From Treponema sp. (GTDB lineage Bacteria; Spirochaetota; Spirochaetia; Treponematales; Treponemataceae), in assembly GCA_024402665.1 (NCBI GenBank), contig JAKSTI010000007.1:29724-93723 (forward strand): a DNA stretch of 64,000 bases, in the 5' to 3' direction. Below the pieces are notes generated by a model. It searched no databases. It saw only the letters and a program-made list of their open reading frames with translations, and was not told the origin of the DNA. Within the stretch, counting starts at the first letter, position 1; each line of letters starts with the position of its first letter. The position numbers were made by a program, and so were the translations under genes. Shown here piece after piece: positions 63,947 through 64,000 of the stretch.

Positions 63947-64000
63947 TGGGCCGTCGTCAAGCGGTAAGACACGGGCTTTTGGTGCCCGCATTCCACAGGT
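63947..64000 (+). tRNA. tRNA-Gln (UUG), 5' part, cut by the window end
   Basis: TGGGCCG acceptor strand, D-arm GTCAAGCGGTAAGAC, anticodon stem CGGGC/GCCCG with loop TTTTGGT, so anticodon TTG (Gln). The T-arm and 3' end lie outside. Confidence 0.9.

Overview
The window is AT-rich bacterial DNA, best explained as a gut- or rumen-type Treponema (Spirochaetota). The main reasons are: a short alanyl-tRNA synthetase (608 aa, no C-terminal domain) followed by a Tpn39b-like PPIase, nusB, a TPR lipoprotein and groES, which is the order I remember for TP1017-TP1013 of T. pallidum; a phosphofructokinase of the spirochaete/trypanosome type; a DUF115 protein; two tRNAs whose flanks suggest an uncoded CCA end; and several plant-glycan hydrolases (GH5, GH8, GH115, GH95), as expected in fibre-fed hosts. 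The genus call is inference from gene content; no 16S gene is present.

Layout. 1-512: the 5' part of ilvC. 671-4490: a DUF975 membrane protein, a secreted GH5 endoglucanase and a membrane-anchored protein of unknown role, the last two divergent from back-to-back promoters. 4553-10219: the alaS / PPIase / nusB / TPR / groES block. 10297-12651: lemA and pfk, divergent, with a 214-nt nested inverted-repeat element between them. 12774-17665: a xylo-oligosaccharide operon (GH8, GH115, EamA transporter). 17806-21628: the oadGAB sodium-pump decarboxylase operon with a promoter/operator in front, two biotin domains on OadA and a lipoprotein-like leader on OadB. 21805-28046: MATE exporter, topoisomerase IV B subunit with a histone-H1-like tail, YigZ and topoisomerase IV A subunit. 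28138-34685: endonuclease IV and a reverse-strand polA-coaE-SPOR-outer-membrane gene series. 34790-39112: HD-GYP phosphodiesterase, SulP transporter, and an FtsH-like ATPase without protease. 39126-47092: envelope genes (lepB, FtsI-like PBP, DUF115; LysM/M23 peptidase, zinc ribbon, NodB-like protein). 47093-48325: a REP-associated tyrosine transposase (RAYT) with REP palindromes on both sides. 48326-53675: EF-G and an SPFH / zinc-ribbon / TPM triad like B. subtilis YdjI-YdjG-YdjH. 53748-57347: tRNA-Leu, REPs, DUF554, TrpR-family regulator, GH95. 57536-62189: rplU-rpmA-obgE-nadD-yqeK-LCP-rsfS housekeeping run. 62186-64000: a hyper-acidic 96-aa protein, ispE, spoVG, and the start of tRNA-Gln.

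The most unusual items are the RAYT gene with at least ten copies of one 15-bp palindrome spread over 40 kb (one inside a coding gene); the nested palindrome at 10929-11142; the tandem biotinyl domains of OadA and the lipobox on OadB; the Ala/Lys/Thr tail on topoisomerase IV; the half-acidic protein at 62186-62476; the protease-less FtsH; and a set of genes whose -10 box sits 7-10 nt before ATG with no ribosome site, suggesting leaderless mRNAs. All family assignments come from reading motifs by eye; no database search was run.
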